Below, piece by piece: positions 35,101 to 44,590 of a stretch of DNA of 64,000 nt. Location: positions 1 through 64,000 of the forward strand of contig NZ_JBNVZV010000010.1 of the NCBI RefSeq assembly GCF_050496545.1, read 5' to 3'. Numbering within the stretch: the first letter of the stretch is position 1; each line of letters starts with the position of its first letter. The notes under the pieces are model-generated. The model was not told the DNA's origin. It did not search any database and saw nothing but the letters and a program-made list of their open reading frames with translations. The DNA is from Phycicoccus avicenniae_A (GTDB taxonomy: Bacteria; Actinomycetota; Actinomycetes; Actinomycetales; Dermatophilaceae). A program made the translations under genes and the position numbers.

Positions 35101-38100
35101 CCCGGCCGGCGGTGTCCGAGCCCTCCACCAGCTCCACCGACGCCCGCTCCCCGATCGGCTGGATGTCGTTGGCGAGGACGTCGACCGAGACCGTGGCCCC
35201 CGGGGCGACGGTGACCTCGTCGTCGACCGCGACGACCGGCTGCGGGTCGCCCGGCGGGGCCACGGCCACGCGGACCGTCCCGGTGCCGAGGTTCCCGTAC
35301 CGGTCGGCGACGAGGTAGGTGAAGTCGTCGGTGCCGCCGCTCGTCGGGTACGCCTGGTAGGTGATGGCCGAGGGCGAGACGGCGAGGACGCGGCCGAGCC
35401 TCGGGGCCGAGGCGAGCCCGGCCAGGGTCGTGGAGTCGCCGTCGGGGTCGGACCCGGAGTCCGGGACGGAGACGGTGATGGTGTCACCGGCGACGACGCG
35501 CCCCTCGAGGGTCGGCGGGGCCGGCGCGCGGTTGGGGAAGGTGGGCGAGGGCGGTGGGAGGACCGTGACCCGGGCCAGGCCGGTGGCCCGCTTGCCGCTC
35601 GCACCCTCGACGACGTAGGTGATGGCGACCGTGCGCTGCACCGTGACGTCCGGCGCCTGGAAGCGCACCACCGTGCCCGCCACGTAGGCCGCGCCGACGG
35701 CGTCGTTCGTCGGGTTCCCGTCGGGCCCGCCGACCGGCAGGGTGCCCTGCCGCGGAGCGCCCTCGACCTGGGTGGACAGTCGCAGCGTGGCGCCGGTGGG
35801 GTCGATGTCGTTGTCCAGCACCGGGACCGACACGTGGTCGCCGGAGCGGACGGTGGCCGTGTCGTCGACGGCGATGGGGGTGACATCGGCGGGTTCGGGC
35901 AGCTGGAGCACCGACACGTCGCCCTCGGTGCTGCTGCCCTGGCCGTTGGTCACCGTGTAGTGCACGAGCACGGGGTTCGGCCGCAGCGAGGGCCTGGTGG
36001 CGGCGATGCGCAGCCAGCGCCCGCGCAGGACCGCCACCTCGACCGCGTCGGAGGACTCGGTCTCGACGCCCTGGACGACGAGGAGGCCACCGGCGGGGTC
36101 GACGTCGTTGGCGAGGACGTCGACGATCGTCGCGGTCTGGCCGCGCACGACGACCTGGTCGGGCATCGCGGTGATCTTGCCGGGGCGCTCGGAGGCCGCT
36201 CGGACGTCGACCCGGATGGCTCCGCGGGCGATGCTCGCCTCCCCGAAGCGCACGGGGTAGGAGAGCAGGTAGGTGCCGGGGGCGCGGGCTGTCACCGACA
36301 CGGTGCCGGCGTCGGTGCTCGTGACGACGGTGGTGCCATCGGGGGCGGTGACGTTGCCGGCCAGCTGCAGGCGCGCGGCGGGGTTGAGCGGGTCAGTGCC
36401 CGGGACGTCGTTGTCGAGCGGCCGGAGCACCACCGGTTTGCCGACCTCGCCGCGCCCGACGTCGGGGAGCGGGGTCGCGGCCACCGGCCGGGCGGTGTCG
36501 GCGAGCACGTCGACGCTCTGCCGCCCGGCGGTCTCGGCGGTGCCGTCGGACACCGTGTAGTCGATGGTGCGCGGGCCGGGCTTGGCCGGCGCGGTGTAGC
36601 GCAGCCGGCCGTCGGTGGTCAGGGCCACCGGCACCTCACCGTCCTGGGCGGTCGTGACGGCGACGGGGTCGGAGTCGGGGTCGCGCCAGTCCCCGACGAC
36701 GGGGATGCTCACCGAGCCCCGGCCCGACACGGAGGTGACGGTGGGCACGAGGTTGGGACGCAGCGCCGGCGCACCGTTCTCGGAGGGCGCCCGGACCTGG
36801 ACGGTCACCCGCGCCGAGGAGCTGTTGCCCCGGCCGTCGTCGATGACGTACTCGAAGGCGGTGGCCGAGGCGGTGGGGGCCAGGGTGAGCTGGACGGTCT
36901 GGCCGTCCGGCGAGATGGCCAGGCTGCCGGCGCCCGTCGGCAGCCCGGACACCCGGGTGACCGACAGGACGCTGCCGGAGGGGTTGACGTCGTTGTCGAG
37001 GACGTGGAGCGTGCTCGTCCGGCCCGGGCGCGCCCCCACCGTGTCGTCGACGGCGCGCGGCGGCTTGCTGCTGCGGTCGACGGTCGTGGACTGGTCGGGG
37101 TCCTTCGGCGGCGACTGCGAGGACGGCGGGGCGACCGCGGCCCAGTCGTCGAGGCGGGCACCGTCATCGAGGGACCACACGCCCCCGCTCGTCGAGTCGT
37201 TGAGCGCGACCGAGCGGTGGTTGACCCGCAGGTGGGGCGAGAGCAGGTTGGTGGGGGTCGTCAGGGGCACGTCCGCGAACCGGCCGCCGCTGCAGGACTT
37301 CACGACCCGCCCGGGGCTGCCGGACCACACGGCGTAGGTGCAGCCGTCGAGGACGACCGGGGCGGCGGCGGGGCCGGTGCCGCCCTCGACGAGCGTGCGG
37401 ACCGCGCCGGACGAGAGGTCCACCGCGAGCAGCGCGCGGGGGGTGGCGACGAGCACGTCCCCGTCGGTGGTGCGCTCCGCGGGGACGCCGCCGGCCAGGC
37501 TCTGCCCGGTAACGGTCACGCGGGGTGCGTCCGGGCGGGCCACCACCCCGGCGACGGTGTCGAGGACCACCGGGCCGTCCGGGGTCAGCACGAGGTGTGC
37601 GTCCTGGAGCGGGCCGCCGAGCGAGCGGGACTCCTCGGCGAAGCGGCCGTCGCCGGTGGGCCGGAGGGTCACGAGCCGTCCGCCCGAGCCCGCCGCGTAC
37701 GCCACGCCGTCGCCGTCCACCGCGACGTCAGCGGTCATCGCGTCCCCGGTGACCTCAGGGGCGATGGGGACCGTGGCGGTCGGGTCGCCGGGGCCCCCCA
37801 GCCCGTCGACGGCCGCGACGGCGGGCGTCTGGGACGAGGCGGCGCGCACGTCGCCGGAGTCGGGGTCGACGACGACGGAGGTGCCGGCGCCGACCGCGAG
37901 CGGCGCGGTGGCCGGGACGGTGGCGAAACGGTCGCCGACCAGCGCCCCCGCGCGCACGTCGACGGGCACGACCTTGCCGGTGATGCGGTCGCGGGTGAGG
38001 ACCGAGGACCCCGACTGGACGACGTCGAGCTGGTAGGTCTGGGTGGACTCCTCGCCGGGGGCCACCGCGGCGTCCAGGTGCGCGGCGGGGGCGTTGAGCC

Positions 38101-38314
38101 GCCCGAACAGGCCGGCGCGGTCGTTGGTGACCCAGAGCGTGCCGTCGTTGGCCTCGAGGTGGTCGGTCGTGTAGCCCGGGCTGCGCGTGGCGGCCCAGCC
38201 GAACCCCCCGAGCGCGACGGCCAGGACCGTGGCCACGACCGTCCCCGTGCGGGGTCGCCGAAGGCCGCGACGTGACCGATGGCCGCGTCGCGCCGTCCCA
38301 CGCTCCTGCTTCAT
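32126..38314 (-). CDS. Giant surface protein with beta-propeller-like, Ig-like and fibronectin III repeats
   Basis: 2062 residues. A basic N-terminus and one membrane helix (VVATVLAVALGGFGWAA, about 25-42) anchor it with the body outside. Residues about 50-400 look like a beta-propeller. Then come at least six Ig/cadherin-like repeats with an N-D-x-D/N-P core, such as LDNDVNPSG, LANDVDPAG, LDNDIDPTG and LANDIQPIG (about 430-1500). From about 1560 fibronectin type III modules follow (RLTWTPPNDNGLPVEAYEV, VTVAWGAAPTQGSAVVGYLV). In actinomycetes such proteins travel with MoxR, DUF58 and TgpA proteins and may work in cell-wall or surface adhesion. A plus-strand frame of similar length is a GC artefact. 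Confidence 0.9.
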   Translation of the reverse strand: MKQERGTARRGHRSRRGLRRPRTGTVVATVLAVALGGFGWAATRSPGYTTDHLEANDGTLWVTNDRAGLFGRLNAPAAHLDAAVAPGEESTQTYQLDVVQSGSSVLTRDRITGKVVPVDVRAGALVGDRFATVPATAPLAVGAGTSVVVDPDSGDVRAASSQTPAVAAVDGLGGPGDPTATVPIAPEVTGDAMTADVAVDGDGVAYAAGSGGRLVTLRPTGDGRFAEESRSLGGPLQDAHLVLTPDGPVVLDTVAGVVARPDAPRVTVTGQSLAGGVPAERTTDGDVLVATPRALLAVDLSSGAVRTLVEGGTGPAAAPVVLDGCTYAVWSGSPGRVVKSCSGGRFADVPLTTPTNLLSPHLRVNHRSVALNDSTSGGVWSLDDGARLDDWAAVAPPSSQSPPKDPDQSTTVDRSSKPPRAVDDTVGARPGRTSTLHVLDNDVNPSGSVLSVTRVSGLPTGAGSLAISPDGQTVQLTLAPTASATAFEYVIDDGRGNSSSARVTVQVRAPSENGAPALRPNLVPTVTSVSGRGSVSIPVVGDWRDPDSDPVAVTTAQDGEVPVALTTDGRLRYTAPAKPGPRTIDYTVSDGTAETAGRQSVDVLADTARPVAATPLPDVGRGEVGKPVVLRPLDNDVPGTDPLNPAARLQLAGNVTAPDGTTVVTSTDAGTVSVTARAPGTYLLSYPVRFGEASIARGAIRVDVRAASERPGKITAMPDQVVVRGQTATIVDVLANDVDPAGGLLVVQGVETESSDAVEVAVLRGRWLRIAATRPSLRPNPVLVHYTVTNGQGSSTEGDVSVLQLPEPADVTPIAVDDTATVRSGDHVSVPVLDNDIDPTGATLRLSTQVEGAPRQGTLPVGGPDGNPTNDAVGAAYVAGTVVRFQAPDVTVQRTVAITYVVEGASGKRATGLARVTVLPPPSPTFPNRAPAPPTLEGRVVAGDTITVSVPDSGSDPDGDSTTLAGLASAPRLGRVLAVSPSAITYQAYPTSGGTDDFTYLVADRYGNLGTGTVRVAVAPPGDPQPVVAVDDEVTVAPGATVSVDVLANDIQPIGERASVELVEGSDTAGRATLDPATGRVTVTAPPPAQPLTVRYDIVGASGVPSRGTVTVRGRAGVNLPPVPRNALAQPAPGASTVDVNLLAGAVDPDSPGGALQVTRVFNAPDAQVVGGVATLPVRDTPQVLSFEVVDASGAAALGIVHVPAGGSGAPTVRPDALVRVDRDDSVTVNLDDVVVDPAGRELTLTTSDQLAASPAGKLRLEADGPSRLTVTGLAGYVGPAAIAFEVSTGSAANAKRAFLTVPVQVGPETPVLRCPPTAVDVVVGGTSRPLSIRELCHVWTARPETLDGLRFTGRFQTAVTGLEVANRDAGTLVVRAGAAAVPGSTARLLVTAEGTEAVPAVITVRVAPAQPPTMSPVVLSGVQAGTTRTVNIDPYLRSQLGDPQFSIIDSSRVSGSAGTAIREGPTTLSVTPAADARGRIVFAVTITDVDSTTRADRQATGTLTVDVLGTPDAPGTPAQTGPTLSRSARLTWTPPNDNGLPVEAYEVRWAGGTQLCSASPCLVTNLENATPTRFTVRARNAAGWGPESRPSAPVTADEVPGAVVDPRVTGPQNRQVTVAWGAAPTQGSAVVGYLVTWPGGRVETSSTSVVATGLDNALPTPFTIRARNAAGFGPPVTVEGQSAGNPEAPDAPRLETTEVAGGARQAVVVSWGAVPPNGPGDTQYTVTRSGPGGSTQVCRTQNTRCDADAVDNDGSTYEYRVVASNPFYESVPSAPTSLEAVGTPGDFTGLSATATGDDRSVRLRFTSPPARDDSLTITCRVAGTTCGSWAAPSDPTPFDEVVRVPDNGSAYTLTLTATNSGAKSSTTSVDSDVVYGPLGPASIEIVSTVGPYVTFTVRADPNGRPADVAVTVSGGIAGDVQIDDTTGGGPYVETFTRKVGFSSDLTLAARVTRGSDTQTASGTASTAQGTLRARQGAPAPEGVTLFLTAENLSPSRTLQCVIDEEGTGGTTTVTLDTDAAGNGTRAVPASEFAATSGTRYTITCDDGAAPETPVRRTWVAP

Positions 38315-38448
38315 GGCTTCGGCATCCGACCGTCCGGGGCACGTTCACGGCCGTGCCCCGTGGCCATTGTGGGCGATGGGCACCGCTTCCGTGGCCGGGT
38401 TCGGGCAATCCGCCCGGCGTGTCTCGTGGGGCGCGCGGGGCGCGTGTG

Positions 38449-38479
38449 CCGGGGCGGCCGCACGGAGCGGCCACCCCGG
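38449..38479 (-). terminator. Hairpin terminator after phoX
   Basis: 13-bp stem (38449-38461 with 38467-38479) with one mismatch and an ACGGA loop, starting 17 bases past the phoX stop. A second perfect 9-bp hairpin lies at 38335-38360, just before the Ig-like gene start. Confidence 0.7.
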
Positions 38480-38495
38480 CACCGGGGATCGCTGG

Positions 38496-40553
38496 TCAGG
38501 CGCGGTGCACCTGCACCACGCTCGGCCGGGGCCCGCCCCAGCGCCCGCCGGCGAGCGAGCCGGGGGCCACGTAGTCGGGGAAGTACGAGTGCTGGTCGGC
38601 CCACGACCCGTCCTCCCCCGGGTGCTGGACGCTGACGAACACCGAGCCGTCGCCGTCCCGGTCGTGGACCACCGGCCCGCAGGTCTCGGCCTCGCGGGGC
38701 ACCGCGAGGAACTGCTCGACCTTGCCGCGGTCGCGCCCCTCGAGGGTGACGCGGTGCAGCGCGTCGCAGTACCCGATGGTCCCCGGCTGGCCGTCGGTGG
38801 AGATCCACAGGGCGCCGGTGGAGTCGAAGGCGACGTTGTCCGGGCAGGAGATGGGCGAGACCGGCCCCTCGTAGCCGCCGAAGTACGTGCCGGCGCTCGC
38901 GGGGTCGCCGCAGACCAGCAGGAGGTTCCAGGAGAACCGCGTGGCGGTGGCGTCGTTCCCGGCCTCGGTCAGCTCGAGGACGTGGCCCTCGCGGTTCGTG
39001 ACGCGGGGGTTGGCCTCGTCGGCCGGCGCGTTCGTGCCGACCCCGCGGTTGGTGTTGTTCGTCAGTGCCGCGTAGACCCTGCCCGTCACCGGGTTGGGCT
39101 GGACGTCCTCGGGGCGGTCCATCTTCGTGGCGCCGACCTTGTCGGCGGCGAGCCGGGTGTGCACGAGCACCTCGGCGACGTCCATCCCGGGCACCCGCGA
39201 GCGCCCGTCCCTGACCAGCGGCACCCACTCGCCGCGGCCGTCGAACCGCTCGTCGGAGGGCAGGGCGCCGGTGCCGTCGATCTCGGCGGCGGGGCTGTCG
39301 CCGACGAACCGGGCGACGTAGAGGTCGCCGCTGGTCAGCAGCGTCTTGTTGTGTGCGCGGGCGGCTCGGCCCTTCCCGCGGGCCATCCGCTTCTCGGACA
39401 CGAACTTGTAGAGGTACTCGAAGCGCTCGTCGTCCCCCATGTAGGCGACGACCCGGCCGTCGCGGGCCACCCGGATGTTGGCGCCCTCGTGCTTGAGGCG
39501 GCCCAGGGCGGTGTGCTTGACGGGCGTGGAGTCGGGCTCCATCGGGTCGACCTCGACCACCCAGCCGAAGCGGTTGACCTCGTTCTCGTACCCCGGCCGG
39601 CGGGCGTCGAAGCGCGGGTCGACGGTCCACCAGTTGCGACCGGAGTCGCTGACCGTCGTGGGGAAGCCGTACCGCTTGTTCTCGGGGGTGTCGTTCGCGA
39701 CGAAGTACTGGTTGACGTTCTCCTCGCCCGAGAGCACGGTGCCCCACGGCGTGGTGCCGCCCGAGCAGTTGTTCTGCGTCCCGAGCACGGTGCGGCCGAC
39801 CGGGTCGTCCTTCGTGCGCAGCAGGCGGTGCCCGGCCGCGGGACCGGTGACCGCGAACCGCGTCTGCACGTGGATCCGCCGGTTGTAGTGGCTGCCGCGC
39901 ACGTACTCCCACGGACGGCCCTCGCCCGAGCGTCGCAGCTCGACCACCGTCAGGCCGTGGGCGGCCATCGCGGTCCGCTTGTTCTCGGCGACCTGCTCGG
40001 GGTCCTCGGTCGGCGGGAACATGATCGCCTCGTTGGTGTACTCGTGGTTGACCACGCCCAGCGCCCGCCGGCCCCGCCCGCCGTCGATCCCGATGATGTC
40101 GAGGTAGTCGCAGTTGTAGCCGAACTGGCCGAGCTGCGAGCGCTCGGTCTGGTTCTCGGGGTCGAACTCCCGGCTGCCGCGGAAGAGGGGGTCGCCCCAG
40201 CGGATGACCGGGGTCCAGCGCCAGCCCTTCGGCACGGTGAGCGCGTCGACGTCCTTGGCCACCGGCGCGATGGGCGTGAACCGCAGCCCCCGGCCGGGGT
40301 GGCGGCCGCCGCTCGAGGCCGCGGCGGCGTCGGCGGTGCCGACGGCCAGGGCGAGGGCGCCGGCGGCGCCTAGCGCACCCCGGCGGCTGAACGCCCGTCC
40401 GGCGACGTCGCGGAAGTACTCGTTGCCGCTGGTGTTGGGCGCCTCGTGGGCGCACGCGTCACCGCACTTGAGGCGGCAGGTCACGGCGCTGCGCTTCCCA
40501 CGGGCGTGGGTCGCGAGCGCGAGCAGGGGACGGTTCTCCGGGGCGATCGTCAT
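38496..40553 (-). CDS. phoX: PhoX family alkaline phosphatase, Tat-exported
   Basis: 685 residues. The twin-arginine signal FSRRGALGAAGALALAVG lies at about residues 54-71, preceded by the actinomycete PhoX leader with CRLKCGDAC. The catalytic domain has the family's conserved VVNHEYTNEAIMFP, GTQNNCSGGTTPWGT and SGEEN. PhoX enzymes release phosphate from phosphate esters outside the cell, using Ca and Fe ions. TAGCGT 7 nt before the ATG suggests leaderless transcription. A Pho box was not recognised. It sits between yrdB and the Ig-like gene with no obvious functional link to complex I. Confidence 0.93.
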   Translation of the reverse strand: MTIAPENRPLLALATHARGKRSAVTCRLKCGDACAHEAPNTSGNEYFRDVAGRAFSRRGALGAAGALALAVGTADAAAASSGGRHPGRGLRFTPIAPVAKDVDALTVPKGWRWTPVIRWGDPLFRGSREFDPENQTERSQLGQFGYNCDYLDIIGIDGGRGRRALGVVNHEYTNEAIMFPPTEDPEQVAENKRTAMAAHGLTVVELRRSGEGRPWEYVRGSHYNRRIHVQTRFAVTGPAAGHRLLRTKDDPVGRTVLGTQNNCSGGTTPWGTVLSGEENVNQYFVANDTPENKRYGFPTTVSDSGRNWWTVDPRFDARRPGYENEVNRFGWVVEVDPMEPDSTPVKHTALGRLKHEGANIRVARDGRVVAYMGDDERFEYLYKFVSEKRMARGKGRAARAHNKTLLTSGDLYVARFVGDSPAAEIDGTGALPSDERFDGRGEWVPLVRDGRSRVPGMDVAEVLVHTRLAADKVGATKMDRPEDVQPNPVTGRVYAALTNNTNRGVGTNAPADEANPRVTNREGHVLELTEAGNDATATRFSWNLLLVCGDPASAGTYFGGYEGPVSPISCPDNVAFDSTGALWISTDGQPGTIGYCDALHRVTLEGRDRGKVEQFLAVPREAETCGPVVHDRDGDGSVFVSVQHPGEDGSWADQHSYFPDYVAPGSLAGGRWGGPRPSVVQVHRA

Positions 40554-40560
40554 GGGCAGG

Positions 40561-40566
40561 ACGCTA
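40561..40566 (-). promoter_or_regulatory. -10 box of a leaderless promoter before phoX (TAGCGT)
   Basis: TAGCGT, 7 nt, ATG of phoX on the minus strand. Confidence 0.55.
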
Positions 40567-40655
40567 GGAGCGCCGGGGGCCCCACGGGGCGACGCCCGGA
40601 CGAACGCCGGGTGACGGTTGCCGGAGCATCCGGTGACGCGGTGGTCAGCGCCGGG

Positions 40656-41027
40656 TCAAGGGGTGCGGTCGGCCCCTGCGTGCTCCCCCGGCTGCAGCAC
40701 CGTCTGGGCGGCGACGACGGCCAGCCCGGCGATGCCGACGAACCAGGCCCAGCCGACCCGGTCGGTGGCCAGCAGCCCGAACGCCACGCCGTAGACGAGG
40801 ACGATCGCCGCCACGGTGCGCGGGCCGGGGGCCAGCCGGAGCCGGCCCTTCGGCGCCATGAACACCCCCCAGAGCACGAGGACCAGGAGGGTGGCGGCGA
40901 CGGCGGCCGCCCACCCGGCCGCTCCCCCACCGGTGGCGTGGTGCGCGAGCGCGCCGACCCCGCCGAAGAGCGCCATCTCGGTGACGAAGGCGACGAGCGC
41001 GAGCAGCGCCAGTGCGGGGGTGGTCAC
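40656..41027 (-). CDS. YrdB family membrane protein (DUF2568-like)
   Basis: 123 residues from a GTG that overlaps the nuoB stop (GTGA). Four membrane segments. The conserved LWGVFMAPKGRLRL in the middle and a late TDRVGWAWF helix match YrdB/DUF2568 proteins. Function unknown. Translational coupling to nuoB is unusual; it may be a bystander or an accessory of this complex I. Confidence 0.75.
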   Translation of the reverse strand: MTTPALALLALVAFVTEMALFGGVGALAHHATGGGAAGWAAAVAATLLVLVLWGVFMAPKGRLRLAPGPRTVAAIVLVYGVAFGLLATDRVGWAWFVGIAGLAVVAAQTVLQPGEHAGADRTP

Positions 41028-41605
41028 GGCTTACCGACCAGCCCGCGGGTGACGTCGGCGGCGGTGGCGGCACGGTGGCCGGCGAAGCGCCCCGCCCGGC
41101 GCTCGGCGATGGCGCCTCCGCTGACCCGCTCGGCGGCGATCTTCTCCTGGAGCCGGATGATGCCCTGGAGCAGTGCCTCGGGCCGCGGCGGGCATCCGGG
41201 CACGTAGACGTCGACGGGGATGACCTGGTCGACACCCTTGGTGACGGAGTACGAGTCCCAGTACGGCCCACCGGAGTTCGAGCACGCCCCGAAGCTGATG
41301 ACGTACTTCGGCTCGGGCATCTGGTCGTAGAGGCGGCGGATGGCGGGCGCCATCTTGTCCGTGACGGTTCCGGAGACGACCATCAGGTCGGCCTGCCGAG
41401 GGCCGGGCGCGAACGGGATGACGCCGAGCCGGATGAAGTCGTGCCGGCCCATCGACGTGGCGATGAACTCGATGGCGCAGCAGGCGAGCCCGAAGTTGAA
41501 GACCCAGAGGCTGTACCGGCGCCCCCAGTTGAGGACGACCCGGATGGGCTTGGGCGCGTGCTCGCCGAGCGGCCCGACGCGGGGCATCGGCAGGTCGACG
41601 CTCAT
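41024..41605 (-). CDS. nuoB: NADH-quinone oxidoreductase subunit B
   Basis: 193 residues. The N2-cluster cysteines are visible in GLACCAIEF, SFGACSNSGGPYWDSY and VYVPGCPPRPEALLQG. NuoB passes electrons from NuoI to quinone. It lies 7 bp after nuoA. The C-terminal 35 residues are a basic extension. Confidence 0.97.
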   Translation of the reverse strand: MSVDLPMPRVGPLGEHAPKPIRVVLNWGRRYSLWVFNFGLACCAIEFIATSMGRHDFIRLGVIPFAPGPRQADLMVVSGTVTDKMAPAIRRLYDQMPEPKYVISFGACSNSGGPYWDSYSVTKGVDQVIPVDVYVPGCPPRPEALLQGIIRLQEKIAAERVSGGAIAERRAGRFAGHRAATAADVTRGLVGKP

Positions 41606-41612
41606 CGGGCGC

Positions 41613-41978
41613 TCATTTCAGGTCCCAGCGGAGGAGGCCGCGGCGGCCGGCGTGCAGGAGCCCGAGGAGGACGACCCCGACGAAGACGACGACCTCGACG
41701 AGCGAGGCGACCCCGAGGTCGGCGTCGCGCAGGACCAGCGCCCAGGGGAAGAGGTAGACGGAGTCGACGGCGAAGACCACGTAGAGGAAGGCGAAGGAGA
41801 GGTAGCGCACCCGCGACTGGGCCCAGCCGGCGCCGACGGGGTCGACGCCCGACTCGTAGGTGGTCCGCCCGACCGCTCCGGCGGCCCGCGGCGCCACGAG
41901 GCGCCGGACGACCATCGCGGCGGCGACCAGCAGCACGCCCGCGAGGATCACCGCGGCGGCGGCGAGGTAGCCCTCCAT
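41613..41978 (-). CDS. nuoA: NADH-quinone oxidoreductase subunit A
   Basis: 121 residues, three membrane segments. The conserved loop YESGVDPVGAGWAQSRVRYLSFAFLYVVFAVD identifies NuoA (quoted from conserved pieces YESGVDP and RVRYLSFAF). It starts the nuoA-nuoB-yrdB unit, 11 bp after the lipoprotein gene. Its own TAGGCT box lies 8 nt before the ATG. Confidence 0.96.
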   Translation of the reverse strand: MEGYLAAAAVILAGVLLVAAAMVVRRLVAPRAAGAVGRTTYESGVDPVGAGWAQSRVRYLSFAFLYVVFAVDSVYLFPWALVLRDADLGVASLVEVVVFVGVVLLGLLHAGRRGLLRWDLK

Positions 41979-41986
41979 GACGCGTC

Positions 41987-41992
41987 AGCCTA
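41987..41992 (-). promoter_or_regulatory. -10 box of a leaderless promoter before nuoA (TAGGCT)
   Basis: TAGGCT, 8 nt, ATG of nuoA. Its first three bases are the TAG stop of the lipoprotein gene. Confidence 0.55.
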
Positions 41993-42547
41993 GCCGCGGT
42001 CCTCGCGCAGGAAGCAGGCGCCGTACAGCGTGAGGATCGTGCCGACCTTCGTGCCGAAGACCACGCGGGCGCCGGTGTGCGGGTCGCCGATGCTGACCTC
42101 GTGCGCGCCCGGCTCGTCCTGCAGGACGGTCACCTGGGTGAAGCCCTGCTCCCCCAGGGGCACGCGGAGGGCGTCGACGGTCGGCTGCCACTGAGCGTCC
42201 GGCACTGCACCCATGGCGCCGCGCCCCACGGAGTAGTTGGCGTTCTCCGCGCCGTCGACCCGGTCGAACGGCTCCCCGCATCCGCCCCTGCTGCGCTCGG
42301 CCGGGCCCTCGGACTGCCACTCGAGCCCGGGCACCCGCTCGTCGAGGATCCGCTTGAGCTCGGCGAGGAGGTCGAGGTAGCCGCGCTCGGCGGCCTCGAA
42401 GGTGGGGCGCTGCGCCAGCTGCTCGCGCGGGTCCGGTGCGGCCCCGGGCATCGTGCTGCACCCCGTGAGCACCGTCAGCGCCGTGAGCACCCCCACGGCC
42501 GCTGCTCTCCCCCGTCGCGGGCGTCGTCCGTCCCCGTACCCCTCCAT
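41990..42547 (-). CDS. Small lipoprotein, LppA-like
   Basis: 185 residues from the ATG at 42547. A basic N-terminus, hydrophobic AAVGVLTALTVLT and lipobox LTGC give a lipoprotein anchored to the outer face of the membrane. The body has one helical stretch (YLDLLAELKRILDERVPGLEW) and a Cys in RGGCGEPF with another near the end (GACFL), which could form a disulfide. This resembles mycobacterial LppA-type lipoproteins, a tentative match. Function unknown. The first gene upstream of nuoA, divergent from korA. Confidence 0.75.
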   Translation of the reverse strand: MEGYGDGRRPRRGRAAAVGVLTALTVLTGCSTMPGAAPDPREQLAQRPTFEAAERGYLDLLAELKRILDERVPGLEWQSEGPAERSRGGCGEPFDRVDGAENANYSVGRGAMGAVPDAQWQPTVDALRVPLGEQGFTQVTVLQDEPGAHEVSIGDPHTGARVVFGTKVGTILTLYGACFLREDRG

Positions 42548-42555
42548 GGGGCGCC

Positions 42556-42561
42556 AGCCTA
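42556..42561 (-). promoter_or_regulatory. -10 box of a leaderless promoter (TAGGCT)
   Basis: TAGGCT, 8 nt, ATG of the lipoprotein gene on the minus strand. Confidence 0.55.
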
Positions 42562-42652
42562 GGCGGCCCGCGGCCTCCGCCGTCGCGGGGCCGGCCCGCC
42601 GCGGTGGCCGACCGCTGGGTGGATGCGACCAAGGCCACCCTGACCTGCGACG

Positions 42653-42658
42653 TACGAT
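42653..42658 (+). promoter_or_regulatory. Candidate -10 box of the korAB promoter (TACGAT)
   Basis: TACGAT lies 66 nt before the korA GTG, so this message would have a leader. No clear -35 box. Confidence 0.35.
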
Positions 42659-42724
42659 GGAACACGGTGCGCCCACGAGCGTGTTGGGCCCCACGAGAGC
42701 ACTCCCGACACCCCAGGGACCACC

Positions 42725-44586
<1,862 letters not shown>

Positions 44587-44590
<4 letters not shown>

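Noticed and set aside
32111..38275. A 2054-codon open frame on the plus strand across the giant Ig-like gene
   Set aside because: Such mirror frames are common in DNA this GC-rich. The minus strand gives clear Ig-like and FN3 repeats, and the plus frame gives only Arg/Gly/Val-rich text without domains.
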